64,000 bases of DNA from assembly GCF_003234655.2 (NCBI RefSeq), contig NZ_CP126271.1, forward strand, positions 2,790,001 through 2,854,000. The letters run 5' to 3'. Position numbers and translations under genes: made by a program. This document shows, in pieces, positions 60,147-64,000 of the stretch. The notes beneath the pieces are model-generated. The model saw only the letters and a list, made by a program, of their open reading frames with translations, searched no databases and was not told the DNA's origin. The DNA is from Curtobacterium sp. MCLR17_007. GTDB taxonomy: Bacteria > Actinomycetota > Actinomycetes > Actinomycetales > Microbacteriaceae. The stretch's first letter is position 1. Each line of letters starts with the position of its first letter.

Positions 60147-61184
60147 TCAGGCGCTGCGCCGCACCACCAGCTCGGGCTGCAGCAGGATCTCGTCGAGCGG
60201 CTCGCCCTCGACCAGAGACCTGGCCGTGGCGAGCACCTGCTCCCCCATCGCCTTGAAGTCCTGGCGCACGGTGGTGAGGGGCGGGGTGAAGTGCGCCGCC
60301 TCGGGGATGTCGTCGAAGCCGAGCACCGCGATGTCGTCCGGCACGCGCAGCCCGTCGTCCGCGAAGGCGTGCAGGACCCCGAGCGCCATCTGGTCGTTCC
60401 CGCAGAACACCGCATCGACTGCGGCGGTGTCGAGCGACCGGGCCGCGGCGAACCCGCTGCCCGGTGTCCAGTCACCGTCGAGCACCAGGGGTTCGACCCC
60501 GGCCGCGGCCATCACGTCCAGGTAGGTGGCGCGTCGGACCTCGGCCTCCTGCGAGACCACCGGACCGGTGATGTGCACGATCCGCCGGTGCCCGCGGTCG
60601 AACAGGTGCTGCATCGCCATCCGGGTGCCGGCGGCCTGGTCGATCGCGACGGCGGCGACGGTGGGCAGCCGCTCGGCGCGACGTGCGTCCCGCTGCACCG
60701 CGTTGGACACGACCACGGGCACGCTGACCGGCACGGTCAGCGACGCGAGCGAGTCGAGCACGCGGTTGTCGGCGGCCACGAGCACGACCGCGGCGACGTC
60801 CTGGGCGAGCAGCGTGGTCAGCGCGTTCGACAGGTCGTTCGCGCGGGGGTCGTCCGGCAACGTCGAGAGCAGCACGTGGTAGCCGGCGTGCCGAGCCGCG
60901 CGTTCGAACCCGATCGCGGTGCTGGACGGTCCGTAGAGCGCGTCGCCCGCTGTCACCAGTCCGAGGGCCCTGCTGCGGCCGCCGGCGAGCGCGCGGGCCG
61001 CCGCTCGCGGCCGGTACCCGAGCTCCGTGACGGCGGTCGTCACGCGGGAGCGGAAGTGGTCGCGGACCGTCGGGTCCCCGTTGATCACGCGGGAGACGGT
61101 CTGGTGGGAGACCCCGGCGCGCTCGGCGACGTCGAAGATCGTCGGGGCTTTGCGCCCCTTGCTGTTCGCCGCCGTGGTCGTCAC
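60147..61184 (-). CDS. LacI-family regulator divergent from the monosaccharide ABC importer
   Basis: A 345-residue repressor with HTH PTIFDVAERAGVSHQTVSRVING, hinge RALAGGRSRALGLV, and effector domain with YGPSSTAIGFERAARHAG, AAVVLVAADNRVLDSLAS and AVLGFDDIPEAAHFTPPLTTV. The start is most likely the GTG at 61184 (TTTAANSKGRKAPTIF after it), though its ribosome site is weak. It is divergent from the ChvE-type binding protein gene and is the best candidate to bind the TGAGCGCTCA sites there and before araB. Confidence 0.82.
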   Translation of the reverse strand: MTTTAANSKGRKAPTIFDVAERAGVSHQTVSRVINGDPTVRDHFRSRVTTAVTELGYRPRAAARALAGGRSRALGLVTAGDALYGPSSTAIGFERAARHAGYHVLLSTLPDDPRANDLSNALTTLLAQDVAAVVLVAADNRVLDSLASLTVPVSVPVVVSNAVQRDARRAERLPTVAAVAIDQAAGTRMAMQHLFDRGHRRIVHITGPVVSQEAEVRRATYLDVMAAAGVEPLVLDGDWTPGSGFAAARSLDTAAVDAVFCGNDQMALGVLHAFADDGLRVPDDIAVLGFDDIPEAAHFTPPLTTVRQDFKAMGEQVLATARSLVEGEPLDEILLQPELVVRRSA

Positions 61185-61274
61185 CGGGCAACCGTACCGC
61201 TCACGCGGATTCCCGCAACGGCGCGGACATCCCCATGTCCTGAGTTGACACCGCGGTACACAACGCCCAAGATG

Positions 61275-61301
61275 TGAGCGCTCACTCCGAGCGATCACAT
61301 C
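61275..61301. promoter_or_regulatory. TGAGCGCTCA operator before the monosaccharide importer
   Basis: Perfect TGAGCGCTCA at 61275-61284, followed by the partial site CGAGCGATCA at 61288-61297. The region is itself bounded by GATGTGA (61271) and TCACATC (61295) in inverted orientation. It lies about 75 bp before the binding-protein start, consistent with co-regulation with araB. Confidence 0.75.
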
Positions 61302-61374
61302 TCCGACAACGGCACAGCAGCCGAAGTCACACAGCTCACGTCGATGTCGACGTGACAGGAACAGAGGTACTTCG

Positions 61375-62508
61375 ATGATGAAGCGCAGGATCGTCGCGGG
61401 CGTCGCCGCCCTCGGCATCGCCATCGCACTCGCCGGTTGCTCCGCCGGCGGCCGTGGTTCCGACGCCGGCAGCGGCAGCGGCTCCACCGACAACAAGGGC
61501 GCCCTGGTCGGCGTCGCCATGCCGACCAAGGTGTCCGAGCGCTGGATCAAGGACGGCAACGCCGTCAAGAGCGACCTCGAGGACGCCGGCTACAAGGTCG
61601 ACCTCGAGTACGGGGACAACAAGGTCCAGCAGCAGGCCCAGCAGGTCAGCAACATGATCACCAAGGGCGCGAAGGTCCTGATCATCGCGTCGATCGACGG
61701 TGGCGCGCTCTCCGACCAGCTCGACGCCGCGGCGAAGGCCGGCATCAAGGTCATCTCCTACGACCGCCTGCTGACGGGCAACAAGAACGTCGACTACTAC
61801 GTGTCGTTCGACAACGAGAAGGTCGGCGTCGACCAGGCCACCAGCCTGCTCACCGGCCTGGGCGTCGTCGACTCCGACGGCAAGAAGACCGGCAAGAAGG
61901 GCCCCTTCAACATCGAGGTCTTCGCCGGCTCGCTCGACGACAACAACGCCGGGTTCTTCTTCAACGGCGCCATGGAGACCCTCAAGCCGTACATCGAGGA
62001 CGGCACGCTGAAGATCCAGTCCGGCCAGGACCAGCTCTCGCAGGCCGCGACGCAGCAGTGGGACCCGGCGACCGCCAAGGCCCGCATGCAGAACCTCATC
62101 GCCAAGTCCTACTCCGGTGGCGAGACGCTGAACGGCGTCCTCTCCCCGTACGACGGCATGTCGATCGGCATCATCTCGGCCCTGCAGGGTGCCGGCTACG
62201 GCAGCAGTGACCGTCCGCTCCCGATCGTCACCGGTCAGGACGCCGAGGCCGCTTCGGTCAAGTCGATCATCGCCGGTCAGCAGTACTCGACCATCTACAA
62301 GGACACGCGCAAGCTCGCCAAGCAGTCGGTCACCATGGCCGAGGACCTGCTCACCGGCAAGAAGCCCGAGGTCAACGACACGAAGAGCTACGACAACAAG
62401 GTGAAGGTCGTCCCGACCTACCTGTTCCAGCCGACCGTCGTCACGAAGGACAACTACAAGGAAGTCCTCGTCGACAGCGGCTACTACACCGAGGCCGACC
62501 TCAAGTAG
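61375..62508 (+). CDS. chvE: ChvE-type multiple-monosaccharide ABC binding lipoprotein
   Basis: A 377-residue periplasmic-binding-protein-fold lipoprotein; lipobox LAGC, Cys22, then a Gly/Ser linker. [65 protein letters not shown] and [18 protein letters not shown] are characteristic of ChvE/GguA-system binding proteins for arabinose, xylose, galactose and similar sugars. Operators shared with araB make L-arabinose the likely ligand here. A strong hairpin separates it from the ATPase gene, which would give more binding protein than ATPase. Confidence 0.87.
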   Translation: MMKRRIVAGVAALGIAIALAGCSAGGRGSDAGSGSGSTDNKGALVGVAMPTKVSERWIKDGNAVKSDLEDAGYKVDLEYGDNKVQQQAQQVSNMITKGAKVLIIASIDGGALSDQLDAAAKAGIKVISYDRLLTGNKNVDYYVSFDNEKVGVDQATSLLTGLGVVDSDGKKTGKKGPFNIEVFAGSLDDNNAGFFFNGAMETLKPYIEDGTLKIQSGQDQLSQAATQQWDPATAKARMQNLIAKSYSGGETLNGVLSPYDGMSIGIISALQGAGYGSSDRPLPIVTGQDAEAASVKSIIAGQQYSTIYKDTRKLAKQSVTMAEDLLTGKKPEVNDTKSYDNKVKVVPTYLFQPTVVTKDNYKEVLVDSGYYTEADLK

Positions 62509-62521
62509 GTCCTGCCCATCT

Positions 62522-62569
62522 GACGGACAGGAGGCGCGGTGCCGGCCCGCACCGCGCCTCCTGTCCGTC
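62522..62569 (+). terminator. Intra-operon hairpin between binding protein and ATPase
   Basis: Perfect 21-bp stem (arm begins GACGGACAGGAGGCGCGG) with a 6-nt loop CGGCCC, 13 bp after the binding-protein stop and 40 bp before the ATPase start. It belongs to the same terminator family as 33720-33767. In an operon it would act as partial terminator or 3' stabiliser of the binding-protein message. Confidence 0.85.
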
Positions 62570-62609
62570 TCCACCAGCGCGCACGCGCGCACGACGGAAA
62601 GGCGTCCAC

Positions 62610-64000
<1,391 letters not shown>

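Noticed and set aside
57894..61277. Very long open frame of about 1127 codons on the plus strand
   Set aside because: It runs in another frame over the clear GH127 gene and antisense over a clear LacI gene; the translation is Arg/Pro-rich without motifs. It is a by-product of high GC.

Overview
The window is GC-rich (roughly 70 %) chromosomal DNA with tightly packed, often 4-bp-overlapping genes. Lipobox signal peptides, a SipW-type signal peptidase, CUT1 sugar transporters without their own ATPase, and a fused dihydroxyacetone kinase point to an actinobacterium. The overall style suggests Microbacteriaceae, and a plant-associated genus such as Curtobacterium is a good guess. I see no phage, insertion sequence, CRISPR array, rRNA or tRNA. 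The content is mostly a chain of catabolic modules for plant cell-wall sugars, interrupted by a surface-protein operon and a light/DNA-repair neighbourhood.

Layout. 1-3154: the end of a dihydroxyacetone-kinase-type gene, an RpiB-like isomerase and a convergent FGGY kinase. 3299-6244: a LolA-like secreted protein coupled to an ABC exporter. 6302-8973: a quinone-oxidoreductase-like protein, a metallophosphoesterase and a small lipoprotein. 8974-25064: an L-rhamnose regulon with mutarotase, MFS carrier, two LacI regulators, a CUT1 ABC importer, GH78 rhamnosidase, isomerase, aldolase/dehydrogenase, rhamnulokinase and lactate dehydrogenase. Together these can take rhamnosides to DHAP and pyruvate. 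25235-27396: an ABC-2 exporter. 27393-33705: a ROK regulator divergent from an alpha-glucoside importer and GH13 glucosidase. 33787-35902: TetR regulator, membrane protein, PnuC. 36266-39000: three proteins with TasA-type alternate signal peptides plus their SipW-like peptidase. 39012-44366: an orphan, an iron-sulphur photolyase, GrpB-like and VOC proteins, a heliorhodopsin-like protein lacking the retinal lysine, and an Eis-like acetyltransferase. 44482-49737: a dipeptide-type ABC importer. 49917-51217: a heptad-repeat protein and a 37-residue microprotein with a folded leader. 51263-64000: L-arabinose genes (araBDA with a flavin alditol-oxidase-like gene, GH127 arabinofuranosidase, two LacI regulators) and the start of a ChvE/GguA-type monosaccharide importer that runs off the window.

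Regulation can be read from the DNA. TGAAACGATTCA-type operators stand before the rhamnose MFS, ABC and isomerase genes. TGAGCGCTCA operators stand before araB and the ChvE-type binding protein. A GAAACCGTTTTC site stands before the GH127 gene. Intergenic spaces also carry at least three families of recurring palindromes: a nested 72-nt hairpin (2 copies), a GTGCGAGGTT element (3 copies), and terminators with GACGGACAGGAGGC-type arms.

The most unusual items are the heliorhodopsin-like protein without its Schiff-base lysine, about 1.2 kb downstream of a photolyase, and the three-way-junction leader with a sequesterable Shine-Dalgarno site before a 37-residue ORF. All assignments come from reading the sequence and from memory of the families; no database search was run.
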